Assembly: GCF_008831285.2 (NCBI RefSeq)
Contig: NC_045146.1
Span: 19,895,149-19,959,148, forward strand
DNA length: 64,000 bases
Source: Nymphaea colorata
Taxonomy: Eukaryota; Streptophyta; Magnoliopsida; Nymphaeales; Nymphaeaceae
Direction of reading: 5' to 3'
The position numbers and the translations under genes were made by a program. Each line of letters opens with the position of its first letter. The stretch's first letter is position 1. Shown here piece after piece: positions 1 through 12,205 of the stretch. Below the pieces are notes generated by a model, which had not been told where the DNA came from, searched no databases, and saw only the letters and a program-made list of their open reading frames with translations.

Positions 1-1198
1 ATCTGGAGTAGCACTTGTATAATGTTCTGAAATAGCACCTTTATACTAAATTAATATGAAGGGGCTTGCAAAAAGAGGTCCTGATAAAGAATATGAAGCA
101 TATTTTTTATACAAAGAAGCTCTAATGTGGTATAAAACACAATGATGGCGTAAATGTTCAGCAATTTTTTGGTCTCAGGATTTCCCTCATAGCTAAGAAG
201 GATTTTACCTCAAACTTGGAATTTCTGTAACCTTGCCACGAGGTTATCGACCTATTGCTAGACCCTTTTTTTCCGATTGCATTACATATAATACAAGATG
301 TTTTCAAATTTCAACCTATGATGTAGTATTGTTTAAATTGCTTACCTAATTTTGTAGCTTTGTATTACAATGTTTGGAAAATATATTCGGCCAATCTTCA
401 ATAGCTAGTACTTGTTGCAGAACCATAGCTATTGGTTTAAGTTTGAAAGCTGTTTGACTCGTACAGTCGTAGCCATGTGGTAACTAGGGCTATTGCAGGT
501 GTAACCTGGACACATCATGGGTATGGCAGCTTGATAGAAGTATACCCATGTAAATGGTTGGTAGTTTTGGAGTGTTAGGTGTTTCATCTTGACATAGTTT
601 TGTTTATTGTATCACGCTATATTAAATGGTTGATAGGATTCAAACTCGTCATACACTTAAATTCTTGAACTAATGCAGATTCACATGGTCCTGAGTGTCT
701 ACATGGTCCTCAGGCCTTAAGCTTGTTTTATTTCACCTAGTCAATAGCTGCACTGAAGCATCACCTAGGAATTTGTCAAACACGTTGATGCTTGGGCAAA
801 AGCTGCAGCTAGGCATGGGCAAGTTCTCTTTTTCATTGTTTTTTCCTGTTTCATTTTGTATTCCAAAAAAAAAAAGAAACTGATTAGTGGAGTTGGCATT
901 CTTGAATATTTAGGTTCATCTCTGGCTTAAATTTTGGAATCTTTCCTACGTGGTAACCTTTTAATGAGCTAATGTCAAAATGGATGTGAATCTTTTCTCT
1001 CTACAATTTTGACAATTTTTGTTAGTGATGACACACCATATTCCTCTCCACAGGTCTAAAACTAGTCTCCTTATTGTGCTGAATACTTTAGATGTTTTTT
1101 TTTTTTTCATTTTCATACAGCTGTTGATCTTTGTTATTTTGTCATCTGGTGAAAAACTATTCTGACTTATATACATGTAAATATATCTCTAAATGCAG
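1..1198 (+). other. Intronic or upstream DNA of the DHHC gene
   Basis: I see no exon that can be supported here. The acceptor at 1197-1198 (AG) precedes the first recognised coding exon, so at least the right part is an intron. I searched for the Cys-rich DHHC core (a histidine-rich run followed by HCVWV-type codons) and did not find it, so those exons must lie left of the window or be separated by a long intron. The DNA is AT-rich with T-runs, as in plant introns. Confidence 0.6.
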
Positions 1199-2355
1199 TT
1201 CTATACTTTCCTTGAGACAACGCTTGTTACATTAGCTTTGCTGCCACAGTTTGTGGCATTCTTTAGTGATCGAGAGATCCCTGGTACACCTGGAACTCTT
1301 GCTACCACCTTCCTGGCATTTGGTATGATTCTTTCATTTTCTTTCTTAGTAGTCTTGTCCTGCTGCAGCTTGTGTTTGTTGCTTACTGGTTTGCTGTATG
1401 TAGTGTTGAACCTGGCTTTTGCTCTAAGTGTTCTGGGTTTTCTGATCATGCATATATCTCTGGTCTCTGCCAATACAACAACCATTGAGGTAAATAGACT
1501 GGAACTGGTTTAGCCTCTAAGGCTGCATTTCCTTTCGTGGTTATTTTGGTTCTCTATTACAAACAGAGAAAATTAATGATCCTTTAGTAGTCCTTGTCAA
1601 AGTTGATGCCCTCTAAACCTCTGATTCTTAATCATAACTTTGATGTTTGTTGGCAATGTCTCGAAGGTTGGGGAATAACACCTGTGTTTTCTCAGTGACC
1701 AAAAACAAATGTGCCTGAAATTTCTCAATTTATGTTCTTATATTCAGGCATATGAAAAGAAGAGTTCTCCAAAATGGCGGTATGATCTAGGTCGAAGAAG
1801 GAATTTTGAACAGGTTGGTATTCTTTTTTCTTCCATGTTATTAGATGATCATGTGTAGTTGTTATTTTTTCCCACATTCTTTTTAGTCCTACCAATTTAT
1901 TTGAATCCTTTTTTTCCGTATATATTCACAACCTTCACTGGTCAAACATGGATGTTGTTTAATCAAGAAACTTGGTAAAATTGACTTGTGGTGGAACACA
2001 AAAAAATGAATGTGCAGTATTAGGTTTTTTAACCTTTTATTTCTACTTTTTTCAGAAATTAAATCGTCTCTGATAGTCTATCACATGGTTAGTAAGGACA
2101 TTCTGGAAGTGGGTTTATAGGCAATGAAATATAATAAATTTGATCATAAGGCAGGTCTGCTGTCTAGAAACTAGCAATGCATGTCCACGTATTCTGAAAA
2201 AGGTGATGTAAGTGAAATTCTAAATGCAGGTTTTTGGGACAGATAAGGGGTATTGGTTCCTTCCTGCCTACTCAGAAGATGATTTGCGTAGGATGCCTGC
2301 TCTTCAGGGACTCGAATATCCATCAAAACCCGATCTGGACGGTCAAGAGCTATGA
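1199..2355 (+). CDS. DHHC-type protein S-acyltransferase, 3' part (four exons)
   Basis: Exons at 1199-1322, 1404-1489, 1748-1813 and 2230-2355 join in frame through GT-AG introns and end at TGA (2353-2355). The 133 residues start with a membrane helix (FYTFLETTLVTLALLPQFVA), go on to a second helix (FVLNLAFALSVLGFLIMH) and a conserved motif (SANTTTIEAYEKK), then the C-terminal tail with WRYDLGRRRNFEQVFGTDK and LRRMPALQGLEYPSKPDLDG. This tail is typical of plant DHHC palmitoyltransferases (PAT13-16-like group), membrane enzymes that attach palmitate to cysteines of client proteins. The catalytic DHHC cysteine-rich domain and first helices are not in the window, so the entry is partial at its 5' side. 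Family assignment is from remembered plant PAT sequences. The exact paralogue is not resolved. Confidence 0.85.
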
Positions 2356-2813
2356 CACCCTCTCTCTTTCCCAAAGCAGCTATTCTGCAGCTGGACTAGC
2401 GAGGCCACTGTCTTACGCTATTACCTGACTTCACGATATTAGCACCTTGGCTGTTAAAGTCCGCCTGGTTTGACATTTGGGGTCTTGTGCAAGAGAGCGT
2501 GATTTCTGTGCAGGTCAAATGGAATACACACATGATTGACAGGATACTTGTTTTAGGCATGTGTCAGATCAAAGGGAGTTTCTTGTGGATAGCTAGTCAT
2601 TGAATGATGGTGTTATTCTTACTACGTAAACCATAAAGGCACCTTCTTATGTGTTTTCCCCCCTTTTAACTCATGACTGCGATATACGGTGGCTTTGCAC
2701 AAGGTTGACCAAGTGATGATGCTGCCCAACACAGGTGGGTTGTTTTGCACGAAGTACCTTGAGGACTCCTGTTTGTGGTTGCTTTGCACAAAAAAAGTTC
2801 CTTGAGGGGTGAG

Positions 2814-2927
2814 GGGCGTTTGGCAACATGAAGACTAGCACATTGTTTTATGAATCTGATTGAAGCACATTCATGGAACACTATATAATATTGTGTTAGT
2901 ATTTCTGTTGCCAAACACCTTTTGAGA
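2814..2927. mobile_element. Putative small MITE with GGGCGTTTGGCAACA ends
   Basis: The left end GGGCGTTTGGCAACA is matched in reverse complement by the right end TGTTGCCAAACACC, giving about 14 paired bases around a roughly 85-bp AT-rich core. This is the look of a short non-autonomous DNA transposon. I could not find a convincing target-site duplication, so superfamily is unassigned. Confidence 0.45.
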
Positions 2928-3719
2928 ATACAAAAAAACATAAACAAGATCATGTTTTTAAATATATATTGGTATTGAATCGATCTTGCGTGCATCGGTC
3001 GAGAGTTTTTTTCTGCTTTAGGGCATGAAAGAACTTGATTCTATGCGTGGGTTTTTGCTAAGGATTGTGGAGGACGGATTATCTTAAATATAAGTTGATT
3101 TTTTCTTCTCTTTTTGAATTTGAGCACATGGTCATGATGCCAACCATTTCGTTCAGTAGGAATCAACCATTGGATAGCCTTACAATACGTAATCAAGTAG
3201 TTAAGAGACTTTAAATCCATCTCACAGTCATCTATATCAAGCATTGATGCGTCGAAGCAGATGGAAATACTTAACGATTATTCAAAAGCTAGTATTTTTC
3301 ATCTCAATGGATTGTGGACCTCCGTTTATTCAAAGGTGGGTTCAGCGTCCTGAGAAATTCCAAGCTTAAATAAAGGGTGATTAATATTCATTTCTAATAT
3401 AATAAATGCTATTAGACATACAAGCATTACATGCAAGAGAAAAAAAAAGAATGAGAGAGGAGATATGGGATGAGAGAAGTAGGGGGTGGGAAAGGAAGGG
3501 GCGGACGGACGTCGCTTTCGGTATTGGCTGGGTGACAAGGATATACCCATGATGTTTCATGTATTTGTTTATTGTTTAAGAAGATGATGTCACCGTTGGC
3601 CCTCAGCTCACGCGCTATACTTTCAATTCAATCAGTCATTCAGGCAGCGGAGTTCGCTCCGCTAATTGTGGTAGAAATTTCCCGCGGGAATAATTGCTCC
3701 ACCTTGACTCGCAGCACGC

Positions 3720-3721
<2 letters not shown>

Positions 3722-3765
<44 letters not shown>
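3722..3765. repeat. (CT)n microsatellite
   Basis: An uninterrupted CT/TC dinucleotide tract of about 44 bases. Confidence 0.95.
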
Positions 3766-3768
<3 letters not shown>

Positions 3769-3898
3769 TATCCAATACATCTCCCATCTCCACACTCCAC
3801 AGGAAAAAAAAATGCTTTTTTATTTTATATTTTTAAAAACTATAACTATATATGTATCATCCACATACGTCTTTTGCCACAATTTTTGACGATATAAA

Positions 3899-3899
<1 letters not shown>

Positions 3900-3932
<33 letters not shown>
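3900..3932. repeat. (AT)n microsatellite
   Basis: An uninterrupted AT dinucleotide tract of about 33 bases. Confidence 0.95.
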
Positions 3933-3936
<4 letters not shown>

Positions 3937-4797
3937 GGATTCATTCTTCTAATCCATCAGTTTTCATGGGGGGAGGATACTGTACAGTGAGAAAAAAAAG
4001 GTAAGTGAGATGGTGAAAGAGGAAGGAATGAAAAAAAAACGATTTAATTTGCGACCATTGTTATATCAGTAAAAAACTAATTATGAGCTTAGCTGTCAAT
4101 TTGATCGATTTTTTATAAGAAATCGAGATATCAAGTATAATATTAGTTTCTAACATAGTGAGCGATTACTTATATTTTAATTTATAAAATTACCTTTTCA
4201 AAACTAAAGTAGAGTAGAGTTATCATTCATCTTTTTAGAAAATTAGTTTTGCACAGGACAGTTATGAACCATTCATCTAAATAAGAAGAATTTCACTTCA
4301 TACCCAAAAAAATTAGTGTCGTGCCCAGTCTCGTGCAAATAATATATATATATATATCAAGTCTACTAAACGCTGGATGCTGTCATAGCTAAAAACTAAA
4401 AGAACTTGTTGATGATATGCAATCATTTCAAGAGCATCAATAATAATTTTAATTTGTAGTCATTCGACTCCAGTTATATGTGTATGTTTGTAAATTTGAT
4501 TGTTTGTCTAATGCAACAAATCTAATAAAAAGATTGGAAAATACAACAAAAAGCAAAGAAAAACTCAACTTAGTAATATTTTCTATGTCTAAATTGAATT
4601 TGTTAAAATTATATCAATTGCAGAATTCATGGTTTTTTAATTCTTTGACATATAGGTTCATCTAACTCACTGAAATTGTGGAACAACAAAAATTATTAGA
4701 TGGCACACAGAAGATGAATTTTAAGAACGAAAATTCCAAATCCATATGTTAATGGGCTGTAGGAGGATGCAAATCTCTTTTCGATGGATGTTGCAGA

Positions 4798-4915
4798 CAT
4801 GGCAAATGACTATTCTCTCTATGCCCTCTTTCATTATGATAAGCTCCCTCTAACATCCTGGCAAATGACTATTCTCTCTATTTCCCGCTTCATTGAGGAA
4901 ATACTCCCTCTAACA
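4798..4915. repeat. 59-bp tandem duplication, two copies
   Basis: The block starting TGGCAAATGACTATTCTCTC recurs at an offset of 59 bases (GGCAAATGAC at 4801 and 4860), and both copies end in CTCCCTCTAACAT. The copies differ at several sites in the middle. Confidence 0.8.
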
Positions 4916-6587
4916 TTCTTAAACATCAAAAGGGAGGAGAGGGAGAGAGATAGCAAACCGGATGTTTGCAAAATTTAGTAAAGAGTGTAAATGATTGTGT
5001 ACGCACGAGAAAATAGACGTTCATCTCTTCGTTCAATAGTTTATAATGAATATCGAATACAAAGAGAAATAGTCACTATGTATGTATATATATATATATA
5101 CATACAATTTTCTCTTTTAACACTGTGATCTTCCAATTCTAGAGTGAAGAGAGTGATTAAAAGAAGAGAAACAAAAAAAGAAAAAGAGAAAAACTGAAGA
5201 GAGACCAAAGAAGAGTGGAAACGAGTCTTAAAAGTATGCGACTTAAAAGAGAGAGAGTGTGTATATATATATATATAACTAAAATTCACTCAAAAGAAAA
5301 AGCAAATACAAATAAGTTTCCTTAATTGAGACCCCTTGCTTCTTTTATGAGGTATTTCAGCCCCTTACAAATACAAGTGGGTTACTAGTTTTTATTTTAA
5401 TTTTCATTGCCGATTTTTTAAAAATCAATAGGTAAAAAGTTTTCATCGAGTTTGACATACATTCTCATAATTACCTTATATATTTGCTACAAAAAATAGT
5501 CACACTAAAATGACATTAGCCATGGTTTATGACTTGCAATGGTTTATGGTGGCTTGAACAATGTTTTATAGTGTTTTTGGCAAAAATTTCCAAAGTTTAA
5601 CGATCCAATAACTATTCTGCCTCAGATAGCATTAATCATTGATTAATGTGTGTGTATATATATATATGTATATGTATACATTAATCTTTGTGTAAGTTTA
5701 CATTTGATTTTCTATATATATATATATATAGCAATTGATTTTTCAATGCTAAAAAGGAGAACAGTTAATAAATAAAGAACTATGAATTAGAGAGTGGCAA
5801 TCTTTGTGTAAGTTAACATTTGATTTTCTTTTATATATGCACACATGGAAAAAAGCAAGATCATGACGTTTAGTAGATCTATATCTGTTCGTTGTTTATT
5901 ATGTATCTCTATTGGAAGTTCCATCAGTTGATATAATATATAAGCCAATGCCAAGGTCCAATAGGCGAACGATTTAAAGAAATTAGAAAAAAAAAAGTTA
6001 GTTGTGAGAAAATATTGAAAAAAATTACCACACCCTAGTTTCGTCATTTTAGTGGAAACGCAGGGATGAACGGACGGTTGATTGATGTAAATCCATAATC
6101 TACCGACACGCCATGAGGGTCAATAAGAGCACAACTTATACATTTGAAAGAAGGAAGATGAAACGGAGGTGGATGTGCAACGGAGTCGGTAGCGTTTAAC
6201 GGAAACTTATTGATGATGTTGCTGAAAATTGCCCGTTCCAAGGTGGGGCAAAAGAAGAAGAACAAGGGTCATGAAAAATAAACAAGAAGTAAACGAGCTA
6301 ATATATAAAGAAAGAAGCAGGGAAAGGGCGTTGAGGGTGTGGGTGGGCAGGGAAGGAGACAAAGAGGGAAGAGAAGTAGGCAGTGGTATGGACCCCAGGC
6401 CAACAGAAGGCGAAGGCGAGAACAAAGTGGCGACCGCCTGCGTTCAGTCCCAAGAGAAGAGGGGAGGGGCCCTCTGACAGCTAGACTTTAAGAATCTACC
6501 TGTATCCCAATAACCGGAAATCAATGGCGCGCTCTTGAGAAAACGGGCCTCACTTTTTCCTTCACACATCTTTTTGCGCTTTGTCAT

Positions 6588-6595
6588 TTATATAC
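6588..6595 (+). promoter_or_regulatory. Candidate TATA box of the EXORDIUM-like gene
   Basis: TTTATATAC lies about 200 bases upstream of the start codon, followed by a CT-rich then GA-rich leader (6640-6670 and 6750-6770), as is usual for plant promoters and 5' UTRs. Placement is by motif and distance only. Confidence 0.4.
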
Positions 6596-6789
6596 AACCA
6601 CGAGCCAAATCAAACAAACCATATTCCTGTTCATTCTCCTCCCCCTCCTTTCTCTTCCTCCTCTTCCTCTGTAGCTACCTGTGCTTGTTTCTGCGTCTCT
6701 CGTGACATACAAATCCACACGCTTTGTCCTGGGAAAGTGTGGGAGTTAAAGAGAGAGAGAGAGAGAGAGGCGGAACCAAAAGAGTGAGA

Positions 6790-7851
6790 ATGGGCAGACA
6801 GAAGCCTCTCTTCTTCCCTTCTTTGTCCGTTTGGCTTGAAATGATCAGCCTTCTGATGCTGCTGGTACTCGCCTCCGTTCCCGTCATCCGCGTGCAGGCA
6901 TGGAGGCCGTGGCCCAGATTGTTCAACGACAGCACCAGTTACCCAGATCCCGTTTTCGGGAGCTCCAAGAGGTACGAGGGCTCTTCCGAGTTCGTTCACC
7001 TTCAGTACCACATGGGTCCGGTGCTCACTTCCAACATCACCATACACACCATCTGGTATGGGTCCTGGCAGCCCAGCCAGAAGAGGATAATCAAGGGGTT
7101 TCTCCGCTCCATCTCTTCCCGGGACGCTCAATCTCCTTCAGTCTCCGAGTGGTGGAGCACGGTGCAGCTCTACACCGACCAAACGGGATCCAACATCAGC
7201 AGCAATGTCTTGCTGGGATCGGAGAAGAACGATAGGTATTCCCATGGCAAGTCCCTCACCCGCCTGTCGATTCAGAGCGTCATAAAGGGGGCCATCACCG
7301 CGTCCACCAGGCCCCTCCCCATCGACTCTCGGAACGGCCTCTACCTCGTCCTTACCTCCCCCGATGTGCATATGCAGGATTTCTGCGGTCAGGTGTGCGG
7401 CTTCCACTACTTCACCTTCCCCTCCATCGTCGGCACCACACTCCCTTACGCGTGGGTGGGCAACTCGGCAGCCCAGTGCCCGGGCGTGTGCGCCTACCCG
7501 TTCGCCGTGCCCTCCTACATTCCCGGCCTCAAGCCCTTGAATCCCCCCAACGGCGATGCCGGCGTCGACGGGATGATCAGCGTCATCGCTCACGAGATCG
7601 CCGAGCTCTCCACCAACCCCTTGGTGAACGCTTGGTATGCTGGACAGGACCCATCCTTCCCCACGGAGATTGCTGATTTGTGCGAAGGGATCTATGGCAC
7701 AGGTGGTGGTGGCTCCTACACCGGCCAGCTGTCTGTCGACAAGACGGGAGCTACGTACAACATGAACGGAGGAAGGAGGAGGTTTTTGGTCCAGTGGGTT
7801 TGGAACCCTGTGCTTAACTACTGTTTTGGTCCAAATGCCTTGGACAAGTAA
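6790..7851 (+). CDS. EXORDIUM-like / phosphate-induced protein 1 (PHI-1) family, secreted
   Basis: An intronless 353-residue protein of the PHI-1/EXORDIUM family, apoplastic proteins linked in Arabidopsis to brassinosteroid- and carbon-dependent growth. The ATG at 6790 is the first in-frame ATG; the open frame reaches further upstream only through non-ATG codons in the GA-rich leader. Residues 1-37 form a signal peptide with a hydrophobic core (MISLLMLLVLASVPVI) and likely cleavage after VQA. Family hallmarks follow: HMGPVLTSNITIHTIWYGSW, SVSEWWSTVQLYTDQTG, the cysteine motif DFCGQVCGFHYFTFPS (about residues 196-211), CPGVCAYPFAVPSY, GVDGMISVIAHEIAELSTNP (about 258-277), EIADLCEGIYGTGGGGSYTG, and the C-terminal end YCFGPNALDK. 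N-glycosylation sequons NDS, NIT and NIS are present. Full length for the family. It most resembles the EXL5-type branch from memory, but the orthologue is not settled. Codon third positions are GC-rich, unlike CPSF160. Confidence 0.95.
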   Translation: MGRQKPLFFPSLSVWLEMISLLMLLVLASVPVIRVQAWRPWPRLFNDSTSYPDPVFGSSKRYEGSSEFVHLQYHMGPVLTSNITIHTIWYGSWQPSQKRIIKGFLRSISSRDAQSPSVSEWWSTVQLYTDQTGSNISSNVLLGSEKNDRYSHGKSLTRLSIQSVIKGAITASTRPLPIDSRNGLYLVLTSPDVHMQDFCGQVCGFHYFTFPSIVGTTLPYAWVGNSAAQCPGVCAYPFAVPSYIPGLKPLNPPNGDAGVDGMISVIAHEIAELSTNPLVNAWYAGQDPSFPTEIADLCEGIYGTGGGGSYTGQLSVDKTGATYNMNGGRRRFLVQWVWNPVLNYCFGPNALDK

Positions 7852-10282
7852 AGAAGACGGCGTTTCTTCTTTCCCACTCGCGGGAAGAGAGAGAGAGAGG
7901 GAGAGGGAGGGAGATGATCATGGAAGCTGTTACCTGCCAATACCGTTAGGTCCATCGCCGATATCTCCTGCTGCAGTTGCTTTCTCCGTTCCACTACGCA
8001 CAGGAAAATTGAGGAGGAGGTTTGAGACTGACTTCTCATTCCCTCCTTTTTTCTGTCTGTTTAGTGTACTCTCCTCTTCCATCCCTTTCTAAGTCCATAC
8101 GCAGTCGCGTGCAACTTATTACGTCTTTCTTGTTCTGATAGATATGTGTGAATGGATGGAGGTAATCAAAGGGACCAATGGTTGCTTTTTGGCACTACTG
8201 TCCTTTGAACTTGAACTCCATTTTCCCGCTTCCTTTCATGCTTCCCAAGGATAAAAGAAATTGCTTGTTTAAGTGGCTATGTATAGTACGCAGTGGCTTC
8301 TTATCTGCTCGTTTGCCAAATTAAATTAGTGTTCTCTATTTCTTTTCCTATCGCTCGATCAGTGTCTTGCGCGCCAGGTCGGCACATTTCCTCGCATAAA
8401 AAACAGAAGTTCCGGCGCACACCCCTCTCCTTCCATCTCTCTATCTCCACGTATAAGGACAGACCAGACGTTCTGGCTTCTACCTGCCTCCCATCGATCA
8501 TCGCGCTCGAGGTGTCGGCGGTGTGGCCGACAAATATGAGAGAAAGCAACCGGACTGCTTTTCTACTCCTCCTTTTCCTTTCTGCCCTCTCCCTCCTGTT
8601 TCCCTTTTTACCGGTTTTTCCGAAGTTTGAATAAACAGGTTTTCATTCTTCTGTTATGTTTTCGGTGCCAGTCCATGGTAGGTGAAGGAGGAGTCGCTTC
8701 AGCGTCCCTCATCTCTTTCTAACCTTTTGAAAATTCAGAGGTTGCATTCGTGTTCTCCTTGGCTGTTCAAGGCGGCTAGACGAGCCACTCAATAGACAAA
8801 CAAAAAATAAAGAGAAAGAGAGTGATGAGGCGCAATCTGGTTGCTTAATTTGGTGGTGGATGGATCATCGTGTTCCTGGCTGCAACATCTTTCAAGAGAG
8901 AAAAATAACGGGAAAGAAAGGGTAAAGGGAAAGCGGCGCCGGAGAGAGCTCCGTGGGGGAGCGATGATGGATGAGTTGCTTGCTTCCTTCCATGTTCATC
9001 GTGACCTCTTTGTTCAGTGTCCGTCCATCTCTGCCCCCTCCCCCTCCCCCTCCCCGTCTGTCCGTCTTCCCGAAGGCGCGGGATCAATGAAAAAACGAAT
9101 TTCAGGCTGCTGGTGGAACCTCAACTTTTGGGGGACCAGCCTGCCTTGCTGGCCATGTGAGAGGGCTGCGGGGCCCTCCGTCATGATTGTCCACGTTATA
9201 ATTTATGACCTGTCGCCCTCGCTCGGAGCAATCACCGCCGAAGCGGGCTGAGGTGATTCAGGTGCCACTCCACGGCACCTGCCTGGCGGGCCCATAGTGT
9301 CCTGCACCTTAATCCCAGGCAAAAGCAACAGTGTCGAGCGGAAAAGGAAAAAAGATACTTTTAGATCAAGTATTTAAAAACGTTCAACATGGAGTTCTAA
9401 TTTTGCTTGCAGGACAGCTGAAAAACGAGCTTCCTGAGGTGGGTGATCAGCAGAGCAGGGGGAGAGAAGAGGAGGGCGAAGCGAAGCAAAGCCGATAAGA
9501 CTGCAGCGTCCATGTCGACAGGCATCTTGCTTTCAAAGATAACGCTTTTCATTACTTGGTTGGTTCTTAACCTGACTGAGCTCAATCCCGTCGCATAGTG
9601 GAGTTTACCAAAACTGGTGTCGCCGCGAATCAAATTGTATTCGTTCAAATCAAAGCCTCGAACAGGAAAAAGTAGAAGTAAAGCCATTTTCATCTCGCAT
9701 TGTAAGAAAAGTAGGTCCCAAAAACAGCTTGAATGTCGTGTCCCTTTTAAATGAAGACTGAAGCTTCCGAGAGAAAAAGGACTAATGAAGGCTGTTATTT
9801 GGATGAAAGCTGAGAAAACTATGCTAGATCAACTTTGGGCTTGTGAGATTACTAAATCAAGCCACTTTTTAAAGCGAGCCATAAGAAATTGCCACTATCG
9901 ATCCTGCAGGACGAGCGGATATCGTCTCCGTCCATAAAGATAAAATACAGCACGACATGAAAGGCAACTGTGATGACATTCTAACAATAAAATGGGTGCA
10001 ATCGTACTGATGGAAGATTAGATGAATCCTTGATTACAGCCGGTGATAATTGTAACGATGGAAATAAATCTCTAGGAAGAGTGAAAGGCATAAATAGTGT
10101 AACGTTGTGTATTGCATGAATGTTGAAGAACAAGACAAGATCCTTCGCTCCATAGGCATAGGCGAGAAGATAAACCCGTATACGTTAAACTTCTTTATAA
10201 GTTTCTTCCTACTGTATTAGAGGTCCAATTTACCGTTGAGGGATTAGTTAGTAATGGAACACTTTGTGGGTGTTCCATAAGA

Positions 10283-10355
10283 GGGCGTTTGATGGCCACA
10301 AGACATGTGAAATGGAACACGATTGTCTTGTTTAATCATTTTTTTATCAAACACC
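10283..10355. mobile_element. Putative tiny MITE with GGGCGTTTGAT ends
   Basis: The left end GGGCGTTTGAT pairs with the right end ATCAAACACC. The ends resemble those at 2814-2927, suggesting one small family. No target duplication was seen. Confidence 0.3.
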
Positions 10356-10462
10356 ATCTACAGTACAAGATGGACATGACGGACGATTGAACATTGATTA
10401 TAAATTATCTTCTGTTTCATTCTGTTTCAAGCTAACCGACATAAGACCGTGGAACATAACAG

Positions 10463-10766
10463 GCTTCCCGCTCTCGAGCTGCCCTCACATTTTCTCTTTC
10501 CCTCCTTCTCTTTCGTTTCTGCCCCCGAGCTGTTGTCGCCCTTTCTCTTTATCTCCTTCTCATCTGTCTACACCCCCGAGTTGTCGTCACCCTTTCCCTT
10601 TCTCTCCTTCTCCTCGGTCTCTGCCCCCGAGCTTCCCTTGCCCGTTCTCTTTCTTTTCTTCTTATCTTTCTCTGCCTCCAAGCCGCCTTTCACCTTTTCT
10701 GTCCTTTTCATTTGTTTATGCCTCGGAACTTCCCTCTCCCTTTATCTTTCTCTCCTTCTCCTCCAT
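10463..10766. repeat. 51-bp (17-codon) pyrimidine-rich minisatellite
   Basis: The anchor CCCCCGAG or its variants CTCTCGAG and CCTCCAAG recurs at 10471, 10522, 10573, 10624 and 10675, exactly 51 bases apart. A sixth degenerate unit starts near 10721 after a small deletion. Units are rich in CTTTCTCTTTCTCCTTCTC. Because 51 is divisible by three, both open forward frames across it read as repeated Pro-Ser-Phe-Leu-rich peptides, but no gene context supports translation. Confidence 0.85.
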
Positions 10767-11925
10767 TTATTGAGTCCATCTGCCTGTGCCCCATCGCGTC
10801 TTGCGCTATCCATACAAAAAGGAAGGTGGGGACTATAAGGCAATGGCGAACCAGATAGAGTTGCATCCAGTGCCGGGGGAGGGGCAGGAATACCATTTTA
10901 CTTCTGAAAAGCAGAAATGGCAGAACAGATAAATTAGACAGGACATAAACAAATGCCAGACAATACGAACAGAATAAACTAAATAGACATATGCAAAACA
11001 AACGCTAGACAAGATGATTGTAGTTTTTTTGTATTAAAATTATCAATCGATGGACAAAAACATTATTGTCTATAAGAACATGATAGTAGTGTGATGTACA
11101 TGATTCTGTTTATATCCGTATTAGACAACTATCAAAGACTTTTAAATCTACCTTAAAAGATTATAACAAATCCAGTCTTAAATGGCTCCTGGGAAGCCAT
11201 TTGATTTGGGTGCACGTTCCTGTTTTTCAAAATCTGACATAAACATCGGACAAGGAACTGATGAAAAAACAGATGCACAGATGCCATTATACGTACCGTG
11301 TTTTTTGGGGTTATGGGTTGTTCATCGGTTAGTTGGTTTTACACCGAATAGCGTGGAACAACACTCGCGTCTCGATTCCCGGCTGCTCTCTCTCCCTCCA
11401 CTCTGCTCTCCCTCTCCCTTTGCTCGACGGTACACTAAGGCAAGGAAGCGATGATGCTCAAGGCAGTCAGCACATTGAGCTCCTGTGAGTGGCTTCTACC
11501 GAGGCAGAGGAACTCAATGTCACCAGGTAAATGCATCAAGGCCGGCACCAGTACTTCCCTCTTCGGATAGGCAATTGCTGAGGGGGGCTTCCAGCCTGCT
11601 GGCGAGCTTTAGCGGCAGTGTAACATTGAATAGCTTTGAGAATGGTTGCTGGCACCCGGAAAAATGAGGAAGAGGGCGGTAGGTTCGATAATGGAAGCAA
11701 CTGCTACAGTAGTAGCGTAACAACCTTCTGTCTCGGCTTCTGCCTTAACTCGGCAAGCAAAGATATTAATTATTAACCATTCTATGCATCAGAAAGTAGA
11801 AGAGCTTTTGATTGCTGCATTGGCCTTCGCTGCCTCATCAGAGATTGCAAATACATAATTGGACACAGATAGGGAAAGTGGCACACCTTTCAACTAAAAC
11901 TGTTCGACATAATCCCTCCCGACTC

Positions 11926-12205
11926 TGCAATCATGCTTCATTCAACTGAAAGACAAACTATTCGATGAACTGCCTCATTCATGTGACCATTTTGAAATTG
12001 AAGATCTGTAATCTTTTCTTGAGTCCATGGCATTCGAATGAGGGGTTGGGCCTTTTTTATGGCTGTTTAATGCCCCGTGACCTTGCAATGGTGCTTCATT
12101 TAACTAAAGATAAATTGTTCGATGAAATGCCTCATTCAGCTAATCATTTTGAAGTTGAAGATCTTTAAATTTTTCAGGAGTCCATGGCATTCGAATGAGT
12201 GATTG
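11926..12205. repeat. Imperfect direct repeat, about 123 bp, offset 157
   Basis: The block containing TTCGATGAACTGCCTCATTC (11961) is repeated with changes at 12118 (TTCGATGAAATGCCTCATTC). Both copies continue to GAGTCCATGGCATTCGAATG. Divergence is around 15-20 percent by eye, so the duplication is old. Confidence 0.75.

Larger units (their letters stand above)
2356..6580. other. Intergenic AT-rich region
   Basis: About 4.2 kb without a supportable gene. The first few hundred bases should hold the 3' UTR of the DHHC gene. The rest is AT-rich with (CT)n at 3722-3765, (AT)n at 3900-3932, short (TA)n runs near 4343, 5088, 5266, 5657 and 5715, a 59-bp tandem duplication at 4798-4915 and a small inverted-repeat element near 2814-2927. 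The open frames here are short, lack family motifs, and many start at TTG rather than ATG. Confidence 0.6.

Noticed and set aside
6631-7593. Two long minus-strand open frames (166 and 151 codons) across the EXORDIUM-like gene
   Set aside because: They mirror the GC-rich codon third positions of the real gene, have no family motif, and lie antisense to a fully conserved protein.
7395-7676. Plus-strand 93-codon frame inside the EXORDIUM-like gene
   Set aside because: Arg/Pro/His-rich frame shift of the true coding sequence.
8293-9251. Open frames of 113 and 136 codons downstream of the EXORDIUM-like gene
   Set aside because: No homology recognised, Ser/Leu/Pro low-complexity content, and no splice or promoter context that would support a gene.
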